From NCBI GenBank assembly GCA_947503365.1, contig CANNDT010000001.1, positions 1 to 64,000 on the forward strand: 64,000 nucleotides of DNA. The letters are read 5' to 3'. The notes beneath the pieces are model-generated. The model had not been told where the DNA came from. It did no database searches and saw only the letters and a list, made by a program, of their open reading frames with translations. Made by a program: the position numbers and the translations under genes. The DNA comes from CANNDT01 sp945876205 (GTDB taxonomy: Bacteria > Acidobacteriota > Vicinamibacteria > Vicinamibacterales > UBA2999). This document shows, in pieces, positions 52,936 to 60,999 of this stretch. How positions within the stretch are numbered: the stretch's first letter is position 1; each line of letters opens with the position of its first letter.

Positions 52936-53198
52936 GCACGCCGCGGACCTGCCGGCCTGCGCCGCCGACTCCGCATGCCGGGAAATGCGCGCTCCGACTC
53001 GCTGCCCTTCCGCTGGCGCGTCGACTATGAGCTGACTCGAGGCGGCGTCTGTCAGGCGCAATCGGACCTTCGGTGGTGATCCGGGCGTCCGGGAGCACAC
53101 GGACCACAGTCGACGCGGAAGACTCGCTCCGCGCGATTTTCGGATCTCGGCACGGCATGCTCCGACGGCGGCCGCACGCCGGCACGTCCGCGGCGTGC
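52936..53198. mobile_element. MITE-like element, copy 1
   Basis: A ~255-263 bp segment whose ends are inverted repeats: CCGCGGACCTGCCGGCCTGCG at 52941-52961 against the reverse of 53173-53193, 19 of 21 bases matching. The match extends a further 5 outward bases (GCACG) on both sides. The inside closely matches the second copy at 54135-54388 in reverse orientation. It has no open frame with protein character and no transposase. Ends are approximate; I see no clear target-site duplication. Confidence 0.65.
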
Positions 53199-53446
53199 TC
53201 CGCGCGGCGCGGGCCGTCCGCCACGCCGCACGCGGCCCAGGCCAAGTTGACAGGATCCAGCCATATACGGCCAGCGCTTACCCGCCGGCGCTCACCGTCT
53301 TCTCTGCGCCGGCCGGGTGCAGCGCGTGTTCGGCGGCTCACCTATGTTCCCGGTTGCACACGCGCAAGTTGGAGAACTCAGCCCGTCTTGATTGCCTCGC
53401 GGTCCCAGGTCCCAAAACAGCGCTCCAGACGGGCTTCCCCCTTGCT
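53199..53446. other. Non-coding spacer between MITE copy 1 and the lipocalin-like pseudogene
   Basis: About 250 bases, GC-rich; no supported gene or RNA in either strand. Confidence 0.4.
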
Positions 53447-53893
53447 TCATCTCACGACACGTTCCCAAGTGAGCGTGCCCTCGACCACGGGAGGGGCCAG
53501 TTCCGGAGCGTCGATACGCAGCACGACTCGGTTGGGTCCCTCGAAGCTAAACCACCGCTTACGCGTCACGCCGACAAGGTTGGGCCGAACTGCGTCCTCA
53601 ACATGATGCAAGACGAACCCCTCCTTAGCGTGAACTTCAACCCTGCTGCAGTACGCATCAGACCCCCTGACCGCCGACAGCGCTTCCGATTCGTCCGTCG
53701 TAACCGCGTAGGGGTTCGACAGCTTCCATTTGGGACGATTGGGGTCCATCAGAACCGCACACATGTGATTCGTGTCCGTGTAAATGATGTAGCCAAAACT
53801 CAGAGGGCTCTGTCTTGTTGTCCCGTCAGCGAGGCGCTGTGCATACGATATGAGCCGCCACGTGACACGATCGACCGGAACCGCGAAAGGGCG
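53447..53893 (-). pseudogene. Lipocalin-like (Lipocalin_5) protein, start lost
   Basis: The frame reads VTWRLISYAQRLADGTTRQS, then PLSFGYIIYTDTNHMCAVLM, then SDAYCSRVEVHAKEGFVLHH, then the final GTLTWERV. These are the TWRL-S-Y, G-Y-I-Y, AYxGR, H-H-V-E and W-E-R landmarks of lipocalin-like domains. An in-frame stop (53894-53896) precedes it with no ATG/GTG/TTG before the conserved TWRL, so the natural start is gone; the first ATG at 53764 would lose half the domain. It lies between the two inverted MITE-like copies. Confidence 0.6.
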
Positions 53894-54134
53894 TTACGCG
53901 CGAACGAGGCGGCTAACGGGTCCCGGTACCGAACTACCTATCTAGATATTTCTGTGCGCCTCGCAGCATCACGCCAGACACGCTCGCGTTCACATCGGAA
54001 TAGGTCTTACATTCACCCACGCGTGGATCGGGCCTGGACAGAAGTCGCGGGGTTGGGCCGACCTGTATAGCGACGTTGTCGGTGGAGCCGGTCGCAAATA
54101 TCGACAGCGCCGGCGGTTCTGAAATACGTCGTCG
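53894..54134. other. Possible gene fragment between lipocalin pseudogene and MITE copy 2
   Basis: On the minus strand a frame ending at 53934 reads SIFATGSTDNVAIQVGPTP, then CKTYSDVNASVSGVMLRGAQ. It looks protein-like but runs upstream into the MITE copy, so it may be a truncated 3' end of an unrecognised gene. No family assigned. Confidence 0.3.
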
Positions 54135-54388
54135 CCGCGGGGATGCCGGCCTGCGCTCGCCGTCGGAGCATGCCGATTCACGATCCGGAAATCGCGCGGA
54201 GCGAGGCTTCCGCGTTGACTTCGGTCCGTGTGCACACAGGCGCCCGGATCGCCCATGAAGGTCCGATTGCGCCTGACAGACGCCGCCTCGAATCAGCTCG
54301 TAGTCAACGCGCCAGCGATAGGACAGCGAGTCGGAGCGCGCATTTCCCGGCATGCGTAGCCGGCGGGCGCAGGCCGGCATCCCCGCGG
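54135..54388. mobile_element. MITE-like element, copy 2 (inverted to copy 1)
   Basis: 254 bp bounded by perfect 21-bp inverted repeats: CCGCGGGGATGCCGGCCTGCG at 54135-54155 and its exact complement at 54368-54388. Interior segments such as GGTCCGATTGCGCCTGACAG and GTCGGAGCGCGCATTTCCCG recur in copy 1 on the other strand. No transposase. It ends 42 bases from the polA stop, so it has inserted in the polA downstream flank. Confidence 0.75.
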
Positions 54389-54412
54389 CGGCGCTCCACG
54401 ACGGTCCGGCCG

Positions 54413-54430
54413 CCTTCGACTGCGCTCAGG
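54413..54430. repeat. REP-like word CCTTCGACTGCGCTCAGG at the polA end
   Basis: An imperfectly palindromic word of the CCTGAGCG-x-AGTCGAAGG type that recurs in many bacterial genomes sits directly next to the polA stop. Confidence 0.4.
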
Positions 54431-57148
54431 CTAGGGTTTCGCGTCCCGCCAGTTGTCGCCGATTCCGACATCGACCGTGAGGGGCACCGTCAGCGAGACG
54501 GTGCCCTCCATCCGCTCACGAACCATCTCGGCAGCCTGCTCCGACTCTTCCCGCGGTCCTTCGAAGAGCAGTTCGTCGTGCACGGTGAGGATCATGCGCG
54601 TCGCCAGCTGGCGCCGTGCGAGCTCGGCGTGGACGTCGATCATCGCCTTCTTCAGGATGTCGGCCGCGGTGCCCTGGATCGGCATGTTGACGGTCACACG
54701 CTCGGCGGCCGATCGAATCTGCCCGTTCCGGCTGTTCAACTCGGGCACCAGCCGTCGTCGTCCGAACATGGTCTTCACCACGCCTTGTTCCCGGGCACGC
54801 TGCAGGGTCTCTTCGATGAATCCGCGGACGCGGGGAAACCCGGCGAAGTAGGCGTCGATGAATTCCTGCGCGGCTTCCTTGGTGACGCCGATGTCCTTGG
54901 CCAGCGTGAACGCGGTCTTGCCGTAGAGCAGCGCGTAGTTGATGATCTTCGCGCGGCGACGCAGCTCGTGCGGATCGAGGCCGCTGTCGGCGCCGAACAC
55001 TTTCAGCGCCGTACGGTCGTGGATGTCCTCGCCGCTGCGAAATGATTCGATCAGCGCTTCTTCACCAGCCAGGTGCGCCAGCACGCGCAACTCGATCTGC
55101 GAATAGTCGGCGGAGATGAGGACGTTGCCCGGCGCGGCCACGAACGCGCGGCGGATCAGGCGTCCGAGCTCGGTTCGAATCGGAATGTTCTGGAGGTTCG
55201 GATCCGAGCTGCTCAACCGCCCGGTCGCGGCGACGGCCTGGTTGAAGCAGGTGTGGACGCGGCCGGTGACAGGATGTACCAGCAGCGGCAGCGCGTCGAT
55301 GTAGGTGCTCTTCAGCTTGTGGAGTCCGCGCCAGTCGAGAATCAGGCGCGGAAGCTCGTGCGAGAGCGCCAATTCCTCGAGCACCTCGACCGCCGTTGAG
55401 TACGACTTCGACTTTCCGGTCTTCTTCAGCGCCGGGAGCTGGAGCTTCTCGAACAGGATCTCGCCGAGCTGCTTGGGCGAGTTGATATTGAATTCTTCGC
55501 CCGCCAGCCCAAAGATGCGGGCCGAGTACCGCGCAAGTTCCTGCTCGACGTGCTGTGACTGTTCGGCCAGCGCCGGACCGTCGATCCTGATGCCCGCGCG
55601 CTCGACGTCGGCGAGGACGGGAAGCAGCGGCATCTCCATCTCACGGAAGACGCCATCGAGTTGATCCGTGACGAGCAGCGGCGCGAGACGATTCGACAAC
55701 TGACGCGCAAGGTCCGCGCGCTCGCCCGCGAAGTTCAGCGCGACGTCGGGAGAGAGCCCCGCGAGCGGCTGCGACCTGGCGCCGCGGCCGCACACGTCCT
55801 CCTCGGTCAGTGCCTTGTAGCCGAGGTGTTCGAGCGATGCTTCCTCGAGCGGATGGCCGGACCGCGTGGCGTCGAGCAGATAGCTCGCCAGCATGGAATC
55901 AAAGGCGATGCCCTTGAGCGTCACGCCGTGGCCGGCGAGGACCTCCAGGTCGAACTTGAGATCGTGCCCGACCTTGCGAACGGCTTCGTCCTCGAGCAGC
56001 GGCGTGAGACGCTCGAGCACGGCGCGCGAATCCAGTTGAGGAGGCGCGGCGGCGCCCGACAACAAGTCGCCGCTCGAATCGCCGCCTGTGTGGCCCATCG
56101 GGATGTACCGCGCCTGGCGATCCGCGGTGGAGAAGGCAATTCCCACGATCGCCGCGAGCATTGCAGAGGGCCGGTCGGGAATCAGCCGCAACGAGAATTC
56201 GCCAGCGGCGCGCAGCTCGGCGATCAGCGCATCGAGGTCCGGCAGCGAGAGGACGAGCGAGTAATCCTTCACCACCGTTTCCGCGGTTGGCGCGTACTCG
56301 TTCATCAACGTCCTGAACGCCAGCCGCGAAAACAGCTCGTAGCACCGCTCCGTCGACGCGCCGCGGTAGCGCAACGCCTCGAAGTCGATCTCGAGCGGCA
56401 CGTCGCAGCGGATGGTCACGAGGTCGCGGCTCTGCATCGCCTCGGCCCGGTGCGCAAGCAACGACTCGCGATATTTTTTCTGCGGCAGGTCCGCGGCGTG
56501 ATCGAGCAGCGCGTCGAGGCTGCCGTGCGTCGTGATCAGGTCGATGGCGCCCTTCTTTCCCACCCCGGGAACGCCCGCCACGTTGTCGCTCGTGTCTCCG
56601 ACCAGCGCCAGCACGTCGACCACCTGCGACGGCTTCACGCCAAACTTCTCAATCACGCCCTCGGCGTCGAACCAGGCACCGTCCTCGCGCGGGTCGTAGA
56701 CGCGAATGCCGTCTCGCACGAGCTGGAAGAAATCCTTGTCGATCGACACGATGGCGACCTCGAAGCCTTCATCGACCGCGCGCCGTGCCATCGTCCCAAT
56801 CACGTCGTCGGCCTCATATCCCGGCGAGTTGAGGATCGGGACGCCGAGTGCCTCGCAGGCCTCGTGCACCCAGTTGATCTGCTCGGCAAGGTCGTCGGGC
56901 ATCGCGGCGCGGTTGGCTTTGTAGTCGCTGACGATCTGGTCGCGGAAGGTGGGGCCCTTCAGATCGAATGACGCCGCGATGAACTCGGGCTTGTGATCGG
57001 TCATCAGCTTTCGCAGCATCGTGACGAACACGTAAACGGCGTGAGTGGTCTGACCCTCCTGGTTTGACAGTCCCTTGCCGCGGAACGCATGGTAGGCGCG
57101 GTACATCTGGGAGCTGCCATCAATCAGGAAGAGCGTCGGGCGGGCCAT
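54431..57148 (-). CDS. polA: DNA polymerase I
   Basis: 905 residues from the ATG at 57148 (a farther upstream start would add only six residues). N-terminal 5' nuclease: LFLIDGSSQMYRAYHAF, SPGYEADDVIGTMARRA, SIDKDFFQLV, LVGDTSDNVAGVPGVGKKGA. The polymerase domain has NLQNIPIRTELGRLIRRAF, ISADYSQIELRVLAHL, RRRAKIINYALLYGKTAF and ILTVHDELLFE. In the central 3'-5' domain the first acidic motif (D-x-E) is missing: the site reads RPSAMLAAIVGIAFS, while DLKFDLEVL and the Tyr-Asp region remain. Proofreading is probably absent. It replaces RNA primers and fills repair gaps. It is preceded by a short gap shared with a divergent lipoprotein gene. Confidence 0.96.
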   Translation of the reverse strand: MARPTLFLIDGSSQMYRAYHAFRGKGLSNQEGQTTHAVYVFVTMLRKLMTDHKPEFIAASFDLKGPTFRDQIVSDYKANRAAMPDDLAEQINWVHEACEALGVPILNSPGYEADDVIGTMARRAVDEGFEVAIVSIDKDFFQLVRDGIRVYDPREDGAWFDAEGVIEKFGVKPSQVVDVLALVGDTSDNVAGVPGVGKKGAIDLITTHGSLDALLDHAADLPQKKYRESLLAHRAEAMQSRDLVTIRCDVPLEIDFEALRYRGASTERCYELFSRLAFRTLMNEYAPTAETVVKDYSLVLSLPDLDALIAELRAAGEFSLRLIPDRPSAMLAAIVGIAFSTADRQARYIPMGHTGGDSSGDLLSGAAAPPQLDSRAVLERLTPLLEDEAVRKVGHDLKFDLEVLAGHGVTLKGIAFDSMLASYLLDATRSGHPLEEASLEHLGYKALTEEDVCGRGARSQPLAGLSPDVALNFAGERADLARQLSNRLAPLLVTDQLDGVFREMEMPLLPVLADVERAGIRIDGPALAEQSQHVEQELARYSARIFGLAGEEFNINSPKQLGEILFEKLQLPALKKTGKSKSYSTAVEVLEELALSHELPRLILDWRGLHKLKSTYIDALPLLVHPVTGRVHTCFNQAVAATGRLSSSDPNLQNIPIRTELGRLIRRAFVAAPGNVLISADYSQIELRVLAHLAGEEALIESFRSGEDIHDRTALKVFGADSGLDPHELRRRAKIINYALLYGKTAFTLAKDIGVTKEAAQEFIDAYFAGFPRVRGFIEETLQRAREQGVVKTMFGRRRLVPELNSRNGQIRSAAERVTVNMPIQGTAADILKKAMIDVHAELARRQLATRMILTVHDELLFEGPREESEQAAEMVRERMEGTVSLTVPLTVDVGIGDNWRDAKP

Positions 57149-57174
57149 CTGGTCAGGATATATCATTGAACCTC

Positions 57175-57942
57175 ATGCTCTTTGGGCCTCCGAGCGCTGT
57201 CCGGCGCGCATCCTTCTTCATCGTGTGTGCCTGCGCGCTGGTGAGCAGCGCGTGCGCCGGCCGCGGCGTCTTCAAACCCGAGTTCGAGTACGAAGAGGAG
57301 TTGTACCTGGCGCTCGACGGCTCGGCGACGTTGAACGTCAACGCGTCCGTCGCATCGCTGGTAGCGCTGCGCGGTGTCGCCCTCGATCCGAACCCGCGCG
57401 CGCGCATCGATCGCGCGGCTGTGCGCGCGCTGTTCGAGGGACCCGGCGTAGACGTCTCGAAGGTGAGCCTCTCGCGACGCGAAGGCCGGCGCTTCGTCCA
57501 CGTGAGCATCCAGGTCATGGACGTGCGCCGCCTCGCCCTGCGTGCGCCGTTCGCGTGGTCGTCGTATCGTCTCGACCGCCAGGGCGACGTCATCGAGTTC
57601 AGGCAGGTCGTCGGCCGGTCCGCCGGCAAGCAGGTGGACGCCGGGTGGACGGGACAGGAAATCGTCGCCTTCCGCATGCATCTGCCCAGCGAGATCCCGT
57701 TTCACAACTCGCCCACGGGCGTCCAGCGCGGAAACATCCTCGAGTGGCAGCAACCGCTGGTCGAGCGGCTGAACAGCACGCCGCTCGATGTGCAGGTTCA
57801 ACTGGAACCCGAATCGATCCTCTACACGACGTTGCTCCTCTTTGGCTCGACGGTCGTCGCCGCGGCGATCGCCTTCGCGCTGCTGATCTGGTGGGTCGTC
57901 CGACGCGGGCGTCACGGTGAGATGGCGGAGTCGCAATCATGA
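57175..57942 (+). CDS. Membrane-anchored lipoprotein of unknown function
   Basis: 255 residues from the ATG at 57175. A lipoprotein signal (FFIVCACALVSSACAG with a lipobox-like SSAC) is followed by a mainly beta extracytoplasmic domain (LYLALDGSATLNVNASVASL, GVDVSKVSLSRREGRRFVHV, QEIVAFRMHLPSEIPFHNSP) and a C-terminal membrane helix (LLLFGSTVVAAAIAFALLIW) with a basic end. No family recognised. Its stop overlaps the start of the next gene (ATGA, 57939-57942). Confidence 0.65.
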   Translation: MLFGPPSAVRRASFFIVCACALVSSACAGRGVFKPEFEYEEELYLALDGSATLNVNASVASLVALRGVALDPNPRARIDRAAVRALFEGPGVDVSKVSLSRREGRRFVHVSIQVMDVRRLALRAPFAWSSYRLDRQGDVIEFRQVVGRSAGKQVDAGWTGQEIVAFRMHLPSEIPFHNSPTGVQRGNILEWQQPLVERLNSTPLDVQVQLEPESILYTTLLLFGSTVVAAAIAFALLIWWVVRRGRHGEMAESQS

Positions 57943-58538
57943 ACAAGCTGGCGTTCGGCGCGAAGCCCGCCGTGCTGCGCTGCGGCCGCTGCGGAAAGTT
58001 CGTGGACTGGGAAGACGCGCGACTGCAAGTGGTCTGTCCCTGCCGCCCTCATATCGATCTGCCGCCGGTCCTCGTGCGCGAAGCGACGCCGGCCGAGCGC
58101 GAAAAGGCGCTCGAGCTATTCAGGAGGGACTTCGGTCCCGCGCAGCTGGTGGCCTACGGCGAAGCCGTGACGCTAGACGATGCGGCGGCGCTGGTGGCGG
58201 AAACAGATGGTGAGATCGGGGGAGCGCTGGCGTGGCGCCACTTCGATGGCGCGTTCCACATCCTCGCGCTGGCGACCGATCCGATGTGGCAGCGTGCCGG
58301 AGTCGGCGGGCATCTAGTGGTCGAGGCCGAGCTCCTGGCGCGGCGCCAGGAGCAACCTCGTGTGATTGTCACGATTACGAACGATAACCTCCCGGCGCTG
58401 TACTTCTATCAGCGCCGGGGGTACCGTGTGTCGGCCATCCTGCGTGATTCCGTGGCGGCCCATTCCCGCGACCGGCAGATCGTTGGCTTCGCGGGCATTC
58501 CCATCCTCGACGAGATTCAGCTCGTCAAGTACATCTGA
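57939..58538 (+). CDS. GNAT N-acetyltransferase with N-terminal zinc-ribbon-like segment
   Basis: 199 residues. The first ~40 contain CGRCGKFVDW, then VVCPCRPHI, a compact Cys4 site like a small zinc ribbon. The acetyltransferase part spans ~45-190, with HILALATDPMWQRAGVGGHLVVEAE, the acetyl-CoA-binding loop R/Q-x-x-G-x-G/A, and ITNDNLPALYFYQRRGYRV. The fused ribbon is unusual; substrate unknown. Coupled to the lipoprotein gene by a four-base overlap. Confidence 0.82.
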   Translation: MNKLAFGAKPAVLRCGRCGKFVDWEDARLQVVCPCRPHIDLPPVLVREATPAEREKALELFRRDFGPAQLVAYGEAVTLDDAAALVAETDGEIGGALAWRHFDGAFHILALATDPMWQRAGVGGHLVVEAELLARRQEQPRVIVTITNDNLPALYFYQRRGYRVSAILRDSVAAHSRDRQIVGFAGIPILDEIQLVKYI

Positions 58539-58545
58539 GCGCTCG

Positions 58546-59088
58546 TTAGATCTTCTCGAGCTCCGCCTTCATCTCGGCGTCGGTCTTCAGGTTGTTCGTC
58601 ACCGAGAACGCGGGGAATCCGCTCGCCAGAGACCTGGCGATCACCCGGTCGACGTTGCTGTTGACCACGCCCTCAAGCGTCACGTGCCCGCGGTCCACGA
58701 TGATGTGGATTGGAGGGTTGACCATCGAGCCATAGCCCCAGAAATTCGAGTTACCGTAAATCGCCCGCGCGATTCCGCGTCGCAGGTCGTCGTCGAACTG
58801 CGAAACCGGAAGGGTCTCGATCTGGTTGTTCACCTGGGTCACACCCGTCAGCTTGGCAACCCTCTTTTCGATGTCCTTGGCCTTGTAGGGCATCGTGACC
58901 TTACCCGTGAGCGTCACGACGCCCTGGTTGACTTCGGCCTGAACGTTGTCGAACACCGTGAAGTTCGGGTACTGCAGGACCTGCTTTGAAACGTTGCGGA
59001 AGATCTGCAGATTCCCCGTATCCGCCGCGAGCACCGGCGCACTCATCGTGAGCACGACTGCAGCGGCGGCGATAAACCTGGCAAACAT
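58546..59088 (-). CDS. Periplasmic BON-domain protein
   Basis: 180 residues from the ATG at 59088, with GGAGGT just upstream. A signal peptide (FIAAAAVVLTMSAPVLAAD) leads to two BON domains: ~30-100 (VLQYPNFTVFDNVQAEVNQG, VVTLTGKVTMPYKAKDIEKR, VAKLTGVTQVNNQIETLPVS) and ~100-175 (LRRGIARAIYGNSNFWGYGS, HVTLEGVVNSNVDRVIARSL). BON proteins protect the envelope under osmotic or membrane stress (OsmY-like). Alone in the gap between GNAT and ZIP genes. An upstream ATG at 59118 is less likely. Confidence 0.88.
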   Translation of the reverse strand: MFARFIAAAAVVLTMSAPVLAADTGNLQIFRNVSKQVLQYPNFTVFDNVQAEVNQGVVTLTGKVTMPYKAKDIEKRVAKLTGVTQVNNQIETLPVSQFDDDLRRGIARAIYGNSNFWGYGSMVNPPIHIIVDRGHVTLEGVVNSNVDRVIARSLASGFPAFSVTNNLKTDAEMKAELEKI

Positions 59089-59200
59089 ATGTCTAACCTC
59101 CAGCCTTTGCCGGGGCAAGGAGAATGCCAGTAAAAATCGCTGTAAATCGCGCCAGTTTCCGTGGATTGCGGGGGGCCGTCCTCTGCTGCGGACGGCTCGA

Positions 59201-59932
59201 CTAGAGCAGCACCATCGTCGCGACGCCGGCGGCGATGAGCAGGATCTGACGGAGCGATCCCGCGTCGGTGCGACCGCGGTGGAGCCCGGGGATCAGGTCA
59301 GCCATCGCGACGTAGAGGAAGCTCGAGGCCGCAAGGACCAGGCAATAGGGAAGAAGCAACGGCAGCGACTCGAGGGCGAAAAACGCGACGACTGCGCCGG
59401 CGGCGCTGGCGGTGGCCGAGAGGACGTTCAGCAGCAGCGCGCGTCCGCGCGAGTAGCCCGCGTGGAGCAGGATGGCGAAGTCGCCCACCTCCTGCGGGAT
59501 CTCATGCGCCGCCACGGCGAACGCCGTGCTCACCCCGAGCGGCACGGATGTCAGCACGGCTGCCGCGATCACCGCTCCGTCCACGAAATTGTGAAAGGCA
59601 TCGCCGACCAGCACGGGGACGACGCTGCCGTCGTGCACGTCGCAATCATGGGTGTGGCAGTGGCGCCAGAGCACCAGCTTCTCGAGCACGAAAAACAGCA
59701 GGATGCCGCCGAGCAGCGTGGCAAATACCCGCGACGCCGGCAGGTGCGTCAGCGCTTCGGGCAGCAGATTCAGCATCGCGACGCCAAGCAGCGCGCCCAC
59801 GGCGTAGCTGACCAGCCAGGGCACGAGGCGAGCTCGGAAGGAATCCTTAAAAAGAAGAACGCTTGCTGCGACGAGCAGCCCGCCCAGTCCGCCGAGCAGG
59901 CTCAGTCCGATAGCAATGAAAAAGAGCGACAC
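59201..59932 (-). CDS. ZIP-family metal transporter
   Basis: 243 residues, about eight hydrophobic helices, GTG start. The conserved transport helices read GDAFHNFVDGAVIAAAVL and AVAAHEIPQEVGDFAILL, both with the ZIP His/Glu metal ligands. A cytosolic loop between helices 3 and 4 contains HCHTHDCDVH, a likely metal-sensing His/Cys cluster. It would import zinc, iron or a similar divalent ion. TAATAT lies ~11 bases before the start. Neighbours: BON protein and the VWA operon on the same strand. Confidence 0.9.
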   Translation of the reverse strand: MSLFFIAIGLSLLGGLGGLLVAASVLLFKDSFRARLVPWLVSYAVGALLGVAMLNLLPEALTHLPASRVFATLLGGILLFFVLEKLVLWRHCHTHDCDVHDGSVVPVLVGDAFHNFVDGAVIAAAVLTSVPLGVSTAFAVAAHEIPQEVGDFAILLHAGYSRGRALLLNVLSATASAAGAVVAFFALESLPLLLPYCLVLAASSFLYVAMADLIPGLHRGRTDAGSLRQILLIAAGVATMVLL

Positions 59933-59943
59933 GTGACGGCATC

Positions 59944-59949
59944 ATATTA
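59944..59949 (-). promoter_or_regulatory. Candidate -10 box TAATAT for the ZIP gene
   Basis: Minus-strand TAATAT, 11 bases before the GTG at 59932, again too close for a normal leader. It overlaps the end of the upstream VWA gene. Confidence 0.35.
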
Positions 59950-60999
59950 CGAGGCTACGTAGCCGCGTCGCGCGCGGACGGTATAGCGGCGATCCTTCAC
60001 TTCGACGCGGATCGTGTGCCAGCGTCCGTCGTTCTTGCCGGTGCTGGCGTATCCCAGGTAGTACTGCTTGCTCAACTCGTCGGCGATGCGCGTAGTGGCG
60101 CCATCGAGATCGCCGAACCCGCGAACGATCTCGGTGCGCCCACCGGTCTCGTCGGTGATCTGGCGAAGCGCGTCGGCGTTCACCCCCTCGCCGCTGTTCC
60201 GCGACCAGGTGCCGCCGGAATTACCGCCACCGCCGCCGCCGATGATGGGAGGCATTCTCCCTTGCGGCCTGCGGCCGCCAGGAAACGGAAACGGGATTGG
60301 CAGCGGCACCCGGACCGAAGGACCGTTGCGCGTCATCGTCCGCGTGGTGCCGTCGACGCCGAGCGCATAGACCAGCACTTCGCTCTCGCGAATCATCTGC
60401 CGGAGCTCGTTCACCGACGTCGAGCTGTTGGTGTCGTTGCCGTCGGAGATGACGAGCAGCGCCTTCTTCCTGTTCTGTCCCTTTTCCGCGAGCGGGAGCG
60501 CATCGGCGATTGCGTCGTACATCGCCGTGCCGCCGGACGGATTGACGTCGTTGACCGCACGGCTGATGGCGCGGCGATCCGCCGTCCACCCTTGTGAGAT
60601 GTACGGACGGTTGGCAAACTCCATGAAGAACAGCTCGTCGTCTTTTCCGAGCAGGTCGTAAACGAAACGGTCGATCGCCGACCGCGCCGCCGACATCTTG
60701 TCCGGCGTCATGCTGCCGCTGGCGTCGAGCGCAATTCCCAGGCTGACGGGCACGCGCTCGTTGCTGAAGTGCGTCACCTCCTGGCGCTGCCCGTCTTCGT
60801 AGATGGTGAAGTCTTCTTTACGCAGACCCGAGACGAACCGGCTGTCGTCGTCGGTCACCGTCGCCGTCACGTTGATCAACTCGACGCCGCTCCGGAAGCG
60901 GAACCCGTCCTGGTCCTGGTCCTGCGCCGCAAGGGACGCGACGCCGGCGATCGCCAATGTGAGCGCAATGAGCGGACGGGGGAGGATCGTCATCTTCAA
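59947..60999 (-). CDS. Secreted VWFA-related protein
   Basis: 350 residues. A signal peptide (LIALTLAIAGVASLAAQ) leads to the N-terminal beta segment (FRSGVELINVTATVTDDDSR, RKEDFTIYEDGQRQEVTHFS) and the VWA domain at ~85-260 with MIDAS DASGS and the second VISDGNDTNSS segment. A Gly-rich insert (GRMPPIIGGGGGG) follows the domain, then the closing SKQYYLGYASTG, IRVEVKDRRYTVRARRGYV. It overlaps the next start by four bases (60996-60999). A second copy of the family is at 29228-30193. Confidence 0.88.
   Translation of the reverse strand: MKMTILPRPLIALTLAIAGVASLAAQDQDQDGFRFRSGVELINVTATVTDDDSRFVSGLRKEDFTIYEDGQRQEVTHFSNERVPVSLGIALDASGSMTPDKMSAARSAIDRFVYDLLGKDDELFFMEFANRPYISQGWTADRRAISRAVNDVNPSGGTAMYDAIADALPLAEKGQNRKKALLVISDGNDTNSSTSVNELRQMIRESEVLVYALGVDGTTRTMTRNGPSVRVPLPIPFPFPGGRRPQGRMPPIIGGGGGGNSGGTWSRNSGEGVNADALRQITDETGGRTEIVRGFGDLDGATTRIADELSKQYYLGYASTGKNDGRWHTIRVEVKDRRYTVRARRGYVAS

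Noticed and set aside
52901..53341. Protein-coding gene inside MITE copy 1
   Set aside because: Long open frames there are Arg-rich, occur in several frames and both strands, and lack a ribosome-binding site, typical of GC-rich repeat DNA.
53190..53440. Integron attC-like site near the lipocalin pseudogene
   Set aside because: No GTTRRRY/RYYYAAC pair at the expected ends was seen.
53934..54380. Complete 148-residue gene spanning MITE copy 2
   Set aside because: Its first half is the element itself and the second half an unidentified fragment; no coherent domain.
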